Positions 17,563 to 27,967 of a DNA stretch of 64,000 nt are shown one piece after another. Position numbers and translations under genes: made by a program. Origin of the DNA: CAWGCA01 sp963820955 (GTDB lineage: Bacteria; Pseudomonadota; Gammaproteobacteria; Chromatiales; Chromatiaceae); NCBI GenBank assembly GCA_963820955.1, contig CAWGCA010000002.1:1-64000 (forward strand), read 5' to 3'. How positions within the stretch are numbered: the stretch's first letter is position 1; every line of letters begins with the position of its first letter. Under the pieces are notes generated by a model. It saw only the letters and a program-made list of their open reading frames with translations. It did no database searches and was not told where the DNA came from.

Positions 17563-18309
17563 ATGCAGTTGCATCTGATGACCTGGATAGAAGTGGAAGG
17601 CTACCTGCAGCACTCGCAGGGCATCATTATTCCCATAGGCTCCACCGAGCAGCATGGCCCCATGGGACTGATCGGAACCGACTGCATCTGCCCTTCGACT
17701 ATCGCTGACCGTGTCGGTAAAGAGGCTGATATTCTAGTCGGGCCAACCATAAATCTGGGCATGGCGCAGCACCATCTCGCCTTTCCCGGCACCATCAGTC
17801 TGCGGCCAACCACGCTGATCGCACTGATAAAAGATTATGTCACATCGCTAAGCCGCAACGGCTTTCGGCGTTTCTATTTTCTCAACGGCCATGGCGGCAA
17901 CATCAACACCGTACAAACTGCCTTTGCTGAGATCTACGCTGATTGGAGCTTTCGGCCCGTTGACCAATCCGCCGGTATTCGCTGCAAGCTTGCAAACTGG
18001 TACGCGATGCCTGAAGTTGTCAAACTCAGTCAGGAGCTTTACGCCGACAAGGAGGGCCACCACGCCACGCCATCAGAGATAGCCGTCACTCAATATGCCT
18101 ACCCCGAAAACATCAAATCCGTCGAACTGACCGAGTTGGAGCCATATACGAGATTCCCCAGCGACGCAGTGGATTTTCGGATCTGCTTCCCGGATGGTCG
18201 TATACGAGCCGATTCTGCCCTTGCCCGCCCCGAGCACGGGGCCCGATTCGTCGATATTTGTGTACAGGCGGTAAAAAAGGAATATACGGACTTTGTCGAG
18301 GCGGATTGA
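17563..18309 (+). CDS. Creatininase-family amidohydrolase
   Basis: Metal-dependent hydrolase of the creatininase/MftE fold, 248 residues. Metal-ligand motifs are visible: PIGSTEQHGPMG (Glu and His), GTDCICP (Asp), FLNGHGGN (His of the GHGGN box) and HHATPSEIAVTQY (Glu). Length is normal. Family members open cyclic amides (creatinine, formamidopyrimidines) or trim peptides, and the substrate here cannot be told from sequence. It stands alone between intergenic regions, so no operon clue. A heavily decayed paralogue lies at 57101-57424. Confidence 0.92.
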   Translation: MQLHLMTWIEVEGYLQHSQGIIIPIGSTEQHGPMGLIGTDCICPSTIADRVGKEADILVGPTINLGMAQHHLAFPGTISLRPTTLIALIKDYVTSLSRNGFRRFYFLNGHGGNINTVQTAFAEIYADWSFRPVDQSAGIRCKLANWYAMPEVVKLSQELYADKEGHHATPSEIAVTQYAYPENIKSVELTELEPYTRFPSDAVDFRICFPDGRIRADSALARPEHGARFVDICVQAVKKEYTDFVEAD

Positions 18310-19065
18310 CTGCGAATGCAGCCAGACCCCTGCGGCTATAGTGCTGCAATCGAGTCAGCTTCCATCCCGGGTTAGACTATGCGGAACATTCTTAGTATCA
18401 CCTTCGACTTGGTCAAGGCTTAAGCGCTTAGAGACTCGATTACCCCTCGAAACTTTGCTCATTCCAACATCTGAGAAATATCTTTCAACAATACGTTGAC
18501 AATCTCTGATCCGCCTGTCACCAAGCTGGATCGATCCAGCCGCGAGAAAATATATATAAAATTTCAATCACATTTTAAGCTATACTATGCAGAGAAAGGT
18601 TCGCGTGGTTGAAAATGACTCTGCCATCCCCCTATGATTAGGAAGCGTTAATGAGCCGCCTGGTGAAGTCCGACAAAGTCTTCCTAGGTCGCTTGGTCTC
18701 CGGATCCATGTCATCAAGTCCACGAAGGCTGCATTCAGGTGCCCGGTGATACGTTGGCAGCTTTCGAGGCCATCAACGACAACGTCGAATACCACCACTA
18801 AATTCTCAATGAATTGGACATAGAATACTACGAGGGCGCCTGGCAGGACTGGCGATGTTTGGCGCATAGCAGGCCAACGGTATAAGTCACCGGGTAACCC
18901 AAAATACACTGTCGACAGGATTGAGAACTTACCGCGCCGCTGCAAAACGAGCGGGAACAAAAGCGCTCCACGCTTGGCTGGCGGGGAGCTTTCCTTGAAG
19001 CACCGCAGTCAGACTTGACGCAGACATGAAAGGAACCGTGCTGAGCTACCACCAGGAGATATTTC
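18310..19065. other. Long intergenic region, no gene recognised
   Basis: About 750 bases. Several frames are open (for example a 126-codon minus-strand frame 18580-18960) but none shows family-like sequence or a ribosome binding site. Probably decayed DNA. Confidence 0.4.
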
Positions 19066-19196
19066 CATGAGCAAGAATCGTCAAAGCAATAAAGAAGCGA
19101 AAGAAAAAACCGGCCCTGACACTACAGGAGAAGAGAGCCGCGAAGAAGTCAAAAAAAGAAACGAAATCACTGTTTGGGGATGACCGTGTTCGGTGA
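19066..19196 (+). pseudogene. Small Lys/Ala-rich protein gene with +1 frameshift in an A-run
   Basis: AGGAGATATTTCC precedes ATG at 19066. The frame starts MSKNRQSNKEAK; shifting by one base at the CGAAAGAAAAAACC run (19098-19111) gives KKPALTLQEKRAAKKSKKE and ends near SLFGDD. The joined sequence looks like a small basic gammaproteobacterial protein family starting MSKNRQSNKEAKKKPAL (recalled, not searched). Without the shift a 38-residue product would result. It could be a true mutation, a sequencing error or programmed slippage. Confidence 0.55.
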
Positions 19197-19598
19197 ATAT
19201 TTTCAGGCTGAAAAGACCGTTGGCCTAAGAAGTGTCTGCGGATTTCTGCCGTACTGAAACGCCGTTTGTCCGGTCCTCGCAACAAGGAACGATTGTGACT
19301 CAACCGCCTTACCTAAGGCCAGAGCATTTGTCGGGTTTTGACCTCATTGGTAATTTACATTTTTTCCTGCTTTAAGATTTTCGAAATAGATTACTGCCAA
19401 GAGTAAACCTGTGATAGTAGCTGTTTTGAAGGTCGCTGACTCGTCGAGAGGACTGCACGAACCCCGGCGCAGGAAATTCTCAACAGCGCCGCCGATCGCC
19501 TGCGCCGCTCATGTCCTTATACGACTTGGAGATAATATGTTTCGCACCCACACCATTACCGCAATTGAATTGCGCTGCACCAGCGAGGCAGACTCAAT

Positions 19599-19898
19599 AT
19601 GCTATTGACCCGCCATCGAACATCCGACTCAGGAGATACAGGAATTTCTTTCCCTAGACTTGAGTGTTGGAACAACGTGACCAAAGTGGCAACTATTGCG
19701 GCAAACGTAAACAAAAAACGTGTGCTTTGCAGGGTTCCGCTAGATATCATGAGAGATAAATTCGGCGCCTCAGAGGAAGAACCTATGCGGTCCGTAGCCA
19801 GATATCGAAAAGCTATAGAAGAAGCGGCGAGAAAGCTCATACAGGACGAAGTCTATGAAGAGGATGGTTCGATTCTAATCCGCACAAGCGACCTCTAG
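19599..19898 (+). CDS. DUF1488-like protein
   Basis: The conserved part begins around residue 16 (ISFPRLECWNN), continues through KRVLCRVPLDIMRDKFGA, and ends in RYRKAIEEAARKLI...EDGSILIRTSDL, the layout of DUF1488 proteins (about 85 residues, function unknown). The annotated ATG at 19599 lacks a ribosome binding site. An AGGAG at about 19630 lies just before an ATT codon at the expected domain start, so a non-standard start or a damaged start codon is possible. Confidence 0.65.
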   Translation: MLLTRHRTSDSGDTGISFPRLECWNNVTKVATIAANVNKKRVLCRVPLDIMRDKFGASEEEPMRSVARYRKAIEEAARKLIQDEVYEEDGSILIRTSDL

Positions 19899-20224
19899 CA
19901 GCAACTCCAGGCCTTTCTCCTATTTGAAACCGACGTGTGTATTGGGGCAGCCAGAGTTCTGGAAATTCTGCTGAACCCACTAGAGAGTAGTGTTTCCCTC
20001 GTTTACCTGTTATTATGTGATAGTTAAAGGATAGTCTGGTTTCTCCGAATGCGGCATGGTTGCTGCTTTTTTTAGCAAGTCCCACCAATTTCCCCGTGAG
20101 AATCCTAGCCTTGTGACGCGCTATCGTAATACGCGGCATTCTCCTGTCGAAGAAATTCTGTGCTTGGTGTTTTTCGATAGTGTCAAATTGAACCAATGCA
20201 CGAAATCTCAGAGATATTAAAGAT
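19899..20224. other. Intergenic leader of RRM gene
   Basis: No protein recognised. The 5' leader and promoter of the RNA-binding protein gene should be here. No clear promoter can be assigned by eye. Confidence 0.4.
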
Positions 20225-20497
20225 ATGAACATCTATGTAGGCAACCTTCCTTACAGCGCCACCGACGAGGATCTGCGCGAGGCATTTTCCCGTTTCGGTG
20301 AGGTCTCCCAAGTCAACCTAATTATCGACAAATTCAGCGGGCAATCGAAAGGCTTCGGCTTCGTCGAAATGGCCAACAACTCGCAAGCCGATGCGGCGAT
20401 AAAGGGCCTCAATGAAACCGACCTAAAGGGGCGCAACATGAAAGTCAACCAAGCCAAGCCCAAAACGGACCGCCCCTCACGCGGCCGGAGTTACTAA
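20225..20497 (+). CDS. RRM-domain RNA-binding protein
   Basis: 90-residue single RNA-recognition-motif protein. RNP2 is NIYVGNLPY (residues 2-10) and RNP1 is GFGFVEM (about residues 42-50), with the standard beta-alpha-beta-beta-alpha-beta spacing. A short Arg/Ser/Gly tail (RPSRGRSY) follows. Bacterial proteins of this type resemble cyanobacterial Rbp proteins and bind mRNA, often in cold or stress responses. It is followed by a strong terminator and then a second, divergent RRM-like gene. Confidence 0.95.
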   Translation: MNIYVGNLPYSATDEDLREAFSRFGEVSQVNLIIDKFSGQSKGFGFVEMANNSQADAAIKGLNETDLKGRNMKVNQAKPKTDRPSRGRSY

Positions 20498-20551
20498 GGA
20501 CTTGAAGTTCAACCCCGCCGGCCGTATTGGTAACGCCATTACGTGATCGAC

Positions 20552-20588
20552 GATGAAAAAGCCCGGCTATAAGCCGGGCTTTTTCATC
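20552..20588. terminator. Rho-independent terminator after RRM gene
   Basis: Arms GATGAAAAAGCCCGGCT and AGCCGGGCTTTTTCATC with a very short loop. T-rich on both strands, so it can act in both directions. Confidence 0.92.
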
Positions 20589-20658
20589 GGGTCAGAGAAA
20601 AATTGAAATTTCAAAGAAGAATCCTAGATTTTTGTCTCGGATCAAAGGTCGATGGCAT

Positions 20659-20967
20659 ATGAATCTAATCATCCCGAGAATCACCGAAGCGACGACACGA
20701 AAAGATCTGAGGAATTTTGCCAATAAAGTTCTTGAAAAGTGGTTTCGCCTTCCCTTCTCCGCGCAACCGCGAATAGTGAGCTGCCGCATTTTATTGATCC
20801 CCGATACTATGGGCGTGATTCAACGTCACGGACTAATCAATGTGACGCCTGATGACGCGGCGCTGAAAATTATTCGGAAACTCCATGGAAAATTCCTAAA
20901 AGGAAAACTCGTGGGAGTGAAGCAATATAGTGACCTCCCCGGAGACTCGCCTGATCTTCCCGGATAG
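20659..20967 (+). CDS. Divergent RRM-like protein
   Basis: 102 residues from ATG 20659 (MNLIIPRITEATTRKDLRNFANKVL). The order of predicted strands and helices and the central HGLINVTPDDAALKIIRKLHGKFLKGKLVGVKQY parallel the second half of an RRM, but the aromatic RNP residues are replaced (no GFGFV). It probably derives from an RRM and has lost or changed RNA contact. It lies directly after the canonical RRM gene but beyond that gene's terminator. AAGG is the only ribosome binding site candidate. Confidence 0.6.
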   Translation: MNLIIPRITEATTRKDLRNFANKVLEKWFRLPFSAQPRIVSCRILLIPDTMGVIQRHGLINVTPDDAALKIIRKLHGKFLKGKLVGVKQYSDLPGDSPDLPG

Positions 20968-20974
20968 CCTGGCC

Positions 20975-21193
20975 TTACTTCTTCTGCACTTTCATCACCA
21001 CCTTAACACTCAGGTACGAGCTGAACTCCTCCTTGCGGGGGGCGGAAAGCTTCACAGAACCTTTGTATCCACGCAACTCGGGAAGATAACCGAGACTAGT
21101 GCTTTGAACATAATCGGGTTGGAATGCTACCGCCCCAAGACATGGACTCGATAGCCTGTATATCGATAGAAAACCGCGCAATTTAACCCGCAT
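20975..21193 (-). CDS. Possible hypothetical protein
   Basis: 72-codon minus-strand frame. Its second half (GYLPELRGYKGSVKLSAPRKEEFSSYLSVKVVMKVQKK) has the look of real protein, with strands rich in Val, Lys and Ser, while the first half does not. It may be the remaining 3' part of a decayed gene facing the RRM-like gene. No family recognised and no ribosome binding site. Confidence 0.35.
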   Translation of the reverse strand: MRVKLRGFLSIYRLSSPCLGAVAFQPDYVQSTSLGYLPELRGYKGSVKLSAPRKEEFSSYLSVKVVMKVQKK

Positions 21194-21374
21194 GTGTGTC
21201 CCCTCGCGTAGCTCGACTACACTTTCAAACCTCTACAACCCTGCAGTAGGGAAATATTTGCGTGCCACAGCCTTATCACTCAAGTCATTGACCACACAGA
21301 TCAACCGTAATACTTCTTGATAACAACATGATACGGTTCATTCAAATATCTAAACCATCCGGAAAATCATCACA

Positions 21375-22697
21375 ATGAATAATTTGAAGCAGTCCCGTTG
21401 GCGCGCGCTTTGGGTACTTCCGCCACTGGCAATCGGTATCCTCGTGGTCGTCTTCATGGCCAGCGGAAAAAAACCGCCGACCAAGACGGAGCATGGCGAA
21501 CCCAGTCAATCCGTGCGTGTCATCGAGGCACAGCTGCTGGACCTTGTTCCCGAAGCGAAGGGTTACGGGGAAGTGGAGCCGGGCAAGGTCTGGGCGGCCG
21601 TCGCTCAAGTCGCAGGCAGGGTCATCGAGACCTATCCCAACCTGCGCGATGGTGAAATCGTTCCCGCGGGTACGCCGCTGTTCCGTATCGATCCGGTCGA
21701 CTATGAGCTGAAGCTTGCCCAGGCCACCGCTGAGTTGGCTGAACTGGACGTGCAGGAGCAGAATGCCATGAGCTCATTGGCTATCGATCAGAGCAATCTC
21801 CGTCTTGCCCAGCGCGAGAAGGAACGAATCAGTAAACTGTCGAACAAGGGTACCGCCTCGCAGAGCGACGTCGATAATGCCGAGCGCACCACACTCAGCG
21901 CCCGCACGGCGGTGCAGAATACCCAGAACATCCTCGCACTCATCCCGACCCAACGCCGCCTGCTCGAGTCGAAGGTATCCCAGGCCGAACGCGACCTTGC
22001 CAACACCGCGGTCAACGCACCTTTCAATCTGCGCATTGCTAATCTCGCGGTCGAGAAGGATCAGTACGTTGGCATCGGGCAGACCCTGTTTGAAGGCGAT
22101 GCGGTCGAACGTGTGGAGATAGTTGCACAGGTGGCGATTTCGTCGCTTCGCAATCTGTTTGTTGGACGTGAGGAGCCGGTACCGGCGATCTCTGATCTGC
22201 AGGCCGGGTTGCAGGACTTCACCGGTTTCCGGCCACTGGTGCGCATGGACATGGGCAACGAGATGGCCGAATGGGAAGCCAGATTCATCCGCTTCAGCGA
22301 CCAGGTCGATCCACAGACACGCACCATCGGGGTGGTGGTCAGCGTCGACAATCCGTTCAGCAAGGTCATCCCGGGCAAACGCCCACCACTGACCAAGGGC
22401 ATGTTCGTGCAGGTGGTTATTCGTGGCCATATCCAGAGCAATCGTCTTCTGCTGCCGCGCAGTGCGATCCGGGCGGGCAAGGTCTATGTCGTCGGAGACG
22501 ACCTGCGCCTGCAGGTTCGCCCGGTAACCATTCTATTCAGCCAGGGTCAGGTCAGCGTCATCACCGGCGGTATCGAGCCCGCTGACCAGGTCGTCGTCAG
22601 CGATCTGATTCCGGCAGTGGAAGGCATGCTGCTGAGCCCAGTGCCCGACGAAGCACTGCAGAAACAGATTCAGGCCTCCGCAAGGGGTGGGCAATGA
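21375..22697 (+). CDS. RND efflux periplasmic adaptor (membrane fusion protein)
   Basis: 440 residues with an N-terminal membrane anchor (WRALWVLPPLAIGILVVVFMASG). Then the biotinyl-lipoyl half-motif (VAGRVIETYPNLRDGEIVPAGTPLFRIDP, about residues 78-106), a long coiled-coil hairpin (about 110-210) and beta-barrel domains. It links an inner-membrane RND pump to an outer-membrane channel. Its stop overlaps the pump ATG (ATGA), so the two are coupled. No outer-membrane channel gene is nearby. Confidence 0.93.
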   Translation: MNNLKQSRWRALWVLPPLAIGILVVVFMASGKKPPTKTEHGEPSQSVRVIEAQLLDLVPEAKGYGEVEPGKVWAAVAQVAGRVIETYPNLRDGEIVPAGTPLFRIDPVDYELKLAQATAELAELDVQEQNAMSSLAIDQSNLRLAQREKERISKLSNKGTASQSDVDNAERTTLSARTAVQNTQNILALIPTQRRLLESKVSQAERDLANTAVNAPFNLRIANLAVEKDQYVGIGQTLFEGDAVERVEIVAQVAISSLRNLFVGREEPVPAISDLQAGLQDFTGFRPLVRMDMGNEMAEWEARFIRFSDQVDPQTRTIGVVVSVDNPFSKVIPGKRPPLTKGMFVQVVIRGHIQSNRLLLPRSAIRAGKVYVVGDDLRLQVRPVTILFSQGQVSVITGGIEPADQVVVSDLIPAVEGMLLSPVPDEALQKQIQASARGGQ

Positions 22698-25600
22698 TCG
22701 CCTGGTTCGCCCGCCACCCCACCGCGGCGAACTTGATGATGGCCGCGATTATGATCCTCGGCATCGTCGCCCTCCCCGGCCTGCAGCGAGAGACATTTCC
22801 GGAGATCAAGAACGACAAGGTTGAAGTCCGTGTTGTGTACAAGGGTGCGACCACAGACGAGGTCGAGAATGCGATCTGCCGCCGCCTGGAAGACGCCCTG
22901 GACGGCATCAGCGATATCGATGAAACCCGCTGCGAGGCGCGTGAAGGCCTCGGCATCGCCACTGCGGTAATGCGTGAGGGCGCGCCGATGGCGCGCTTTC
23001 TCGATGATGTGAAATCTGAAGTCGATGCCATCGACGACTTCCCGGATCAGGCGGAACTGCCGGTAGTCGAGGAACTCGGCCGTACCGATGCCGTCGTCTC
23101 GGTCGCGATAACGGGTCCCGAGGACCCGGTGGCACTCAAGGCCTATGCCGAGGACGTCAAGTCGCGCTTGCAGATGCTGCGGGCTTTCTCTACGGTGACC
23201 ATCAAGGGCTTCTCCACCCATCAGATCCGTATCGAGGTGGATGCACCGACATTGCGCCGCTACGGACTGTCCGCGGCAGATATCGCCAATACTCTGCAGC
23301 AACAGAGTGTTGGCAGCCCGGCGGGTGAGTTGCAGGGCGAACAGGAAAACGTGCTGTTGCGCTTCGACGATCAACGTAAGACCACTGCGGAATTCGAGAA
23401 CCTGGTGATCATCTCGGGCAGCCGTGGTGCCGCGATCCGGCTCGGAGAAATCGCAACCATTACCGATCGTTTCGACCTCGATGAGGAGAAGGTCCTGTTC
23501 AATGGCCAGCGCGCGGCTATCCTCGATATCACAAAGACCCGAGCGCAGGACATCCTCAATGCCTATGCGGCGGTCAGCGACTTCGTCGCCGAAGAGAACT
23601 TGCGTGTCCCGCCAGGGGTCCAGCTCACTCTGACCCAGGATCGCTCGTCGATCGTCAGTGATCGACTCAATATGCTTACCAGTAACGGCATCCAGGGTCT
23701 GGTCGCCGTGTTCCTGGTGTTATGGCTGTTCTTCAGTTTCCGTTACAGCTTCTGGGTCACCATGGGCCTGCCGGTTTCTTTTCTTGGAGCGCTGTTCGTG
23801 CTGCCCATGTTGGGCGTCACCATCAATATGATTTCCATGGTCGGCCTGCTGATCGGGGTGGGTCTGCTGATGGACGACGCGATCGTGATCGCCGAAAATA
23901 TCGCCTCGCGCCTGAACAAGGGAGACGAACCTCTGCAGGCGGCAATTGCCGGCGTGACCCAGGTACTGCCTGGTATTGCTTCGTCCTTTGCCACCACCCT
24001 GTTGGTATTTGGTTCGCTGGCCTTCATCACCGGCGAAATCGGCCAGATCCTACGAATCATGCCAATCGTGTTGATCATGGTTATCACAGTCAGTCTGATC
24101 GAGGCCTTCCTGATCCTGCCCAGCCATCTGGGCCACTCGCTGATGCATATGCACAACAGTGAACCAAGCCGCTTTCGTGCCGGCTTCGAGCGCGGTTTCG
24201 CCAACTTCCGCAATCGCCGTTTCGCCAGCCTGTTGGACAAGTCCATTAAGCACCGTTATCTCACAGTCGGCATCGTCTTGATGCTGATACTGTTTGCGAT
24301 CGCCATGCCTGTGGGCGGCCTGATCAAGTTCACCGGTTTTCCGGATATCGAAGGTGACGTGTTAGAGGCCCGTGTCCTGCTGCCTCAGGGCACCCCCCTG
24401 GCAAGAACAGAAGGCATCATGGAACACCTGCAGAATGTCGTCTGGTCCATCAATACAGAACTCAAGGCGAAACAGCCGAATGGCCAGGACCTGGTAAAGA
24501 ACCTGACCGTCATCTTCGGCGAAAACCCCGACGCCTACGAGACCGGACCTCACGTGGCGCGCATCGTGGTCGACCTGCTCGGCGCAGAGGTGCGCAACAC
24601 CGGATTGAAGAGTTCCGCAACCGTTGGCGTGAACAGGCAGGCGCCATAACCGACGTCATCGCACTCAAGTTCGCTGAACCGACTATCGGCCCCGGCGGGC
24701 GTGCCATCGATGTGCGCCTGATTGGAACAGACCTGGAGGAAATCAAGGCGGCCGCGCTGGAACTCAAGGCCTGGCTGGGCAGCTTTGACGGCGTGACCGA
24801 CCTCAGCGACGATCTGCGCCCGGGTAAGCGTGAGTATCGACTGCATCTCAAGGACAGTGCCGGCGTGATCGGACTGGATGCCAACACAATTGCCAACCAG
24901 GTACGAGCGGCCTTCCAGGGATTCAAGACCGATGAGTTTCCGCTAGGCGCGGAAACCTACGAGGTAGAGCTGCGCCTTGCCGCCAGCGACCGGGTTAATA
25001 TTGGTGACCTGGAGCAACTGAGCATCGTCGGTCCGAACAATAAGCTGATCCCGCTCCCCGAGGTTGCCACGATGGAGGAGGCACGCGGCTGGGCAAGGAT
25101 CAATCGTATCGACGGACGCCGTACCGTAACGATACAGGGTGATGTCGATCGTGCCCGCGCCAATACCCAGGAGTTGCTCAACGCCGCCAAGGACGACATC
25201 TTTCCAAGGCTCCGGGAACGCTATCCGTCAATCAGTATTAACATCCAGGGACAGAGCGATGAATCGGCCAAGACCGGCAGTTCCATCGTGCGTAACGTCC
25301 TGCTCGGCATGATCGGCGTGTACATGCTGCTGGCGCTGCAGTTCCGCGGTTACCTCGCACCGATCACTGTGATGTCCTTGATCCCCACGGCCCTGATCGG
25401 CGTTATCTTTGGTCACATGGCCCTTGGGCTTGACCTCACCCTGCCAAGCATCGTCGGCATGGCCTCCCTGTTCGGCGTAGTGGTGAACGATTCCATCCTG
25501 CTGGTAGTGTTCATACGCGACGAGCGTGCAGCCGGTATCCCAGTCAGGCAGGCCGCGCACGATGCCGCCATCGCACGCTTTCGCCCGATTCTGCTGACCT

Positions 25601-25812
25601 CAGTCACCACAATCGCCGGACTCACGCCATTGCTGCTGGAGAAAAGCCTGCAGGCGCAGGTCTTGATTCCGCTCGCGGCAAGCATTGCCTTCGGCCTGAT
25701 GTCTGCGACCCTGATCGCGCTGTTCCTTGTGCCGGCGATCTACTGCATCTTGGATGACTTCAACATGCTCGGTGAAATCGACAGCCAATCAGCCTCCTTT
25801 TCGGCACGCTGA
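22694..25812 (+). pseudogene. RND (HAE1-type) efflux pump, single frameshift near 24600
   Basis: Inner-membrane proton-driven exporter. The 5' part (MIAWFARHPTAANLMMAAIMILG..., GVGLLMDDAIVIAENI with transmembrane Asp pair, residues 1-637) and the 3' part (from FRNRWREQAG, with TM block LLGMIGVYMLLALQFRGY and GVVVNDSILLVVF) match one 1040-residue protein. Around 24595-24600 the reading frame changes by one base, as if a C were missing in ACC(C)GG, giving a stop at 24647. All else looks intact, so it is either a recent inactivation or a sequence error. An internal ATG at 24712 could express the second half. Confidence 0.85.
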
Positions 25813-26548
25813 GTGGTGACCTATACCACTGTGCTCTGAAAACCAGCTTATGCTCCCAATGGTTGAGACTGAATATGTCCTGAACTGGACTATCCAGCCG
25901 AAGCGATAGATGCATTAACCATGCAATTAATATGAACGAATGAGTCGGTCAAGATACATTATTGACGCTCATCATTCAGCGCTACCAAAGAGTGCACGAA
26001 GATTTCCATAATTAATAAGCGGGAATCAGGCCGTTCGTTGATACGCATTGAGCTGATGTCTCAATGCAACATTGACAGTAAATCATAGATTGGCCTCAGT
26101 CCTACAAGAAGGTCAAGAATATCAAGCAGTACGAATTTGCGAGACCGACAGGATCAGTAGGCATAAAATTCTGGTGGACCAGCACACCTGCATCCTTGGA
26201 TATCGATTACCACAATATTAATGTCAGTATTTTTTACACTTGCTCAATCGAGAAAATATAACTTATTGATAATATGTTTATTATTTTATGGCACGAAATA
26301 TGCGAAACAATTCTATTCTCAAATAGTGGGGTTGGTGGAGGGATGTTGTGCGAAATATCATGGGGTTAGGAATGTTACTGGCTTGCTTTGTAGCCTCACA
26401 AAACGGTCGTGTGGTAGTTGCTCTACAGACTATTAACAGGATTGAGAATTCAATAGCGTCCCTAGAACGATGAAGCATCTGACAGTTAGGCGATTGATCT
26501 CATTGAACCCGAAATGGGATTCATAAAATAAATGACAACGGAGGGAAA
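25813..26548. other. Intergenic region, about 735 bp
   Basis: AT-rich, with no recognised coding sequence on either strand. Should include the promoter of the following exported-protein gene. Nothing else assignable. Confidence 0.45.
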
Positions 26549-27502
26549 ATGCAAAATATCACTTTAAACAACCGCGCCAAAGGTGGCGTTCTTCACGGTT
26601 TCCACAGAACGTTGATAAAGGCTGCAGAGGTGGCCGGTTTGTGCGTCCTGTCCCTGTTCTTGCTGGAAAGCCCGGCAGCCGCAGCCACCCTATATACTGC
26701 AGGAACGACTGCCAATGTGTCTAACGTGTTTAGTTCACCGTTTTTGCGTGACTCCGATTCAGGCCCCTCCTCTTCCTATGCGTCGATTACATTGGCTAAC
26801 GGAGAATACGGCATTGCGCAGGCATTCTATAACGGCGCAGTAAAGGTCACGGCCGATTCAGAGCGAGCCGATGATGGCGCCGGAGACACCATCGAAAGTA
26901 GAGCCTCCCAGGCAACGATATTCGGAATCGAGAGTAACACTCTCGCTCCCGGCACCCTTGTTTCCGGTAATGTAAATCTACACCTCACCGGACGGTTACT
27001 GTTGATCAATAACCCTAATCCAAATATTCAGAACGCTGGCAGTGCCGGTATCACCATGACTGTGGGTTTACGCCAAGCAATGCCAGGGCCTGATGAAGTT
27101 AAATCCATCTTTGGAGGTGAGGTCTTTTGGCGAAGAGGAAACGGCTCAGTTGATAAGTATGGGGATTTTGTAGGCGAAGATTTGGGTGGTCTTCCTCTTA
27201 CGGACATCTTTACCGGCAATGCCTTCCTGGATATAGCTTTCGGTAAATCGGTTCCATTCCAGGGCTATGTCGGTGATACGGCCTCGGTTGAATTCGCCCT
27301 TTTTGGTAGGGCGGGCATAAGCGCTAGATCGAACTTTCTCAATACCGGCAGTTTTGATATTAGTTTCGATGACCCAGACGTTTTCGCGCAGGTAGTTCCA
27401 TCAGCAGTCCCGATACCTGGTGCGGTTTGGCTGTTAGGTTCCGGTTTGCTGGGTCTTGCCGGGTCAGGAATGAAACGAAAAAAGAAGGTACAGTCGATAT
27501 AA
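26549..27502 (+). CDS. Exported protein with PEP-CTERM-like sorting tail
   Basis: 317 residues. An N-terminal signal (hydrophobic AGLCVLSLFLLESPAAAA) with a long n-region is followed by a secreted beta-rich middle of no known function, then a C-terminal sorting signal VPIPGAVWLLGSGLLGLAG and basic KRKKK. This is the VPxPxAxWLxGSGLLGL variant of PEP-CTERM signals used by exosortase-containing, exopolysaccharide-producing gammaproteobacteria. Predicted to be processed and displayed at the surface or in matrix. GGAGGGAAA precedes the ATG. No exosortase gene in the window. Confidence 0.85.
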   Translation: MQNITLNNRAKGGVLHGFHRTLIKAAEVAGLCVLSLFLLESPAAAATLYTAGTTANVSNVFSSPFLRDSDSGPSSSYASITLANGEYGIAQAFYNGAVKVTADSERADDGAGDTIESRASQATIFGIESNTLAPGTLVSGNVNLHLTGRLLLINNPNPNIQNAGSAGITMTVGLRQAMPGPDEVKSIFGGEVFWRRGNGSVDKYGDFVGEDLGGLPLTDIFTGNAFLDIAFGKSVPFQGYVGDTASVEFALFGRAGISARSNFLNTGSFDISFDDPDVFAQVVPSAVPIPGAVWLLGSGLLGLAGSGMKRKKKVQSI

Positions 27503-27519
27503 ATGCAGTAGTTGCGTCG

Positions 27520-27568
27520 ATCAGACCTGACAGTTACCCCAATGAAGCCGGTAACTGTCAGGTCTGAT
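27520..27568. repeat. Perfect 19-bp inverted repeat after PEP-CTERM-like gene
   Basis: Arms ATCAGACCTGACAGTTACC (27520-27538) and its exact complement (27550-27568), with an 11-base loop. No T-run follows. It could act as a terminator-like or mRNA-stabilising hairpin, or be a short mobile palindrome. Confidence 0.8.
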
Positions 27569-27967
27569 ACATCCTATGAAATTCCCCTTCCACGATATGT
27601 CATAGGTCAAAAGGCCCGGAGCGTCCAGAATTCTACCCCGAAGAAATCAGTCGCAACCATCACATTCCGGTGCACCGTCAAGGCAGCCTCCCATGAAGTA
27701 TCTTTCGCTTGCTAAGGTGCCGATTCTATGCCGTGCCTTGTCAGTATATTTTTGACTATTTTCGGTGCAACATTGTGGCCGAGATTGGTAAGTGCGTCTT
27801 GGATTCAGTCTTAGCCTCAGGAGATATTCTCCCATACCATAGGCAATACTAAGTCGGTGATCTCTTGCGCGACATGGGGTTGACCAGCACACCAGACAAA
27901 ATTGAGCCCACACAATAATTTCGCGCCACCTGGCCATCGCCGGCTTGGCTCGTCGGCGCCGGATTGA
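27569..27967. other. Intergenic region, no gene recognised
   Basis: About 400 bases between the 19-bp inverted repeat and the YiiX-type gene. Only short unsupported frames. Confidence 0.4.
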
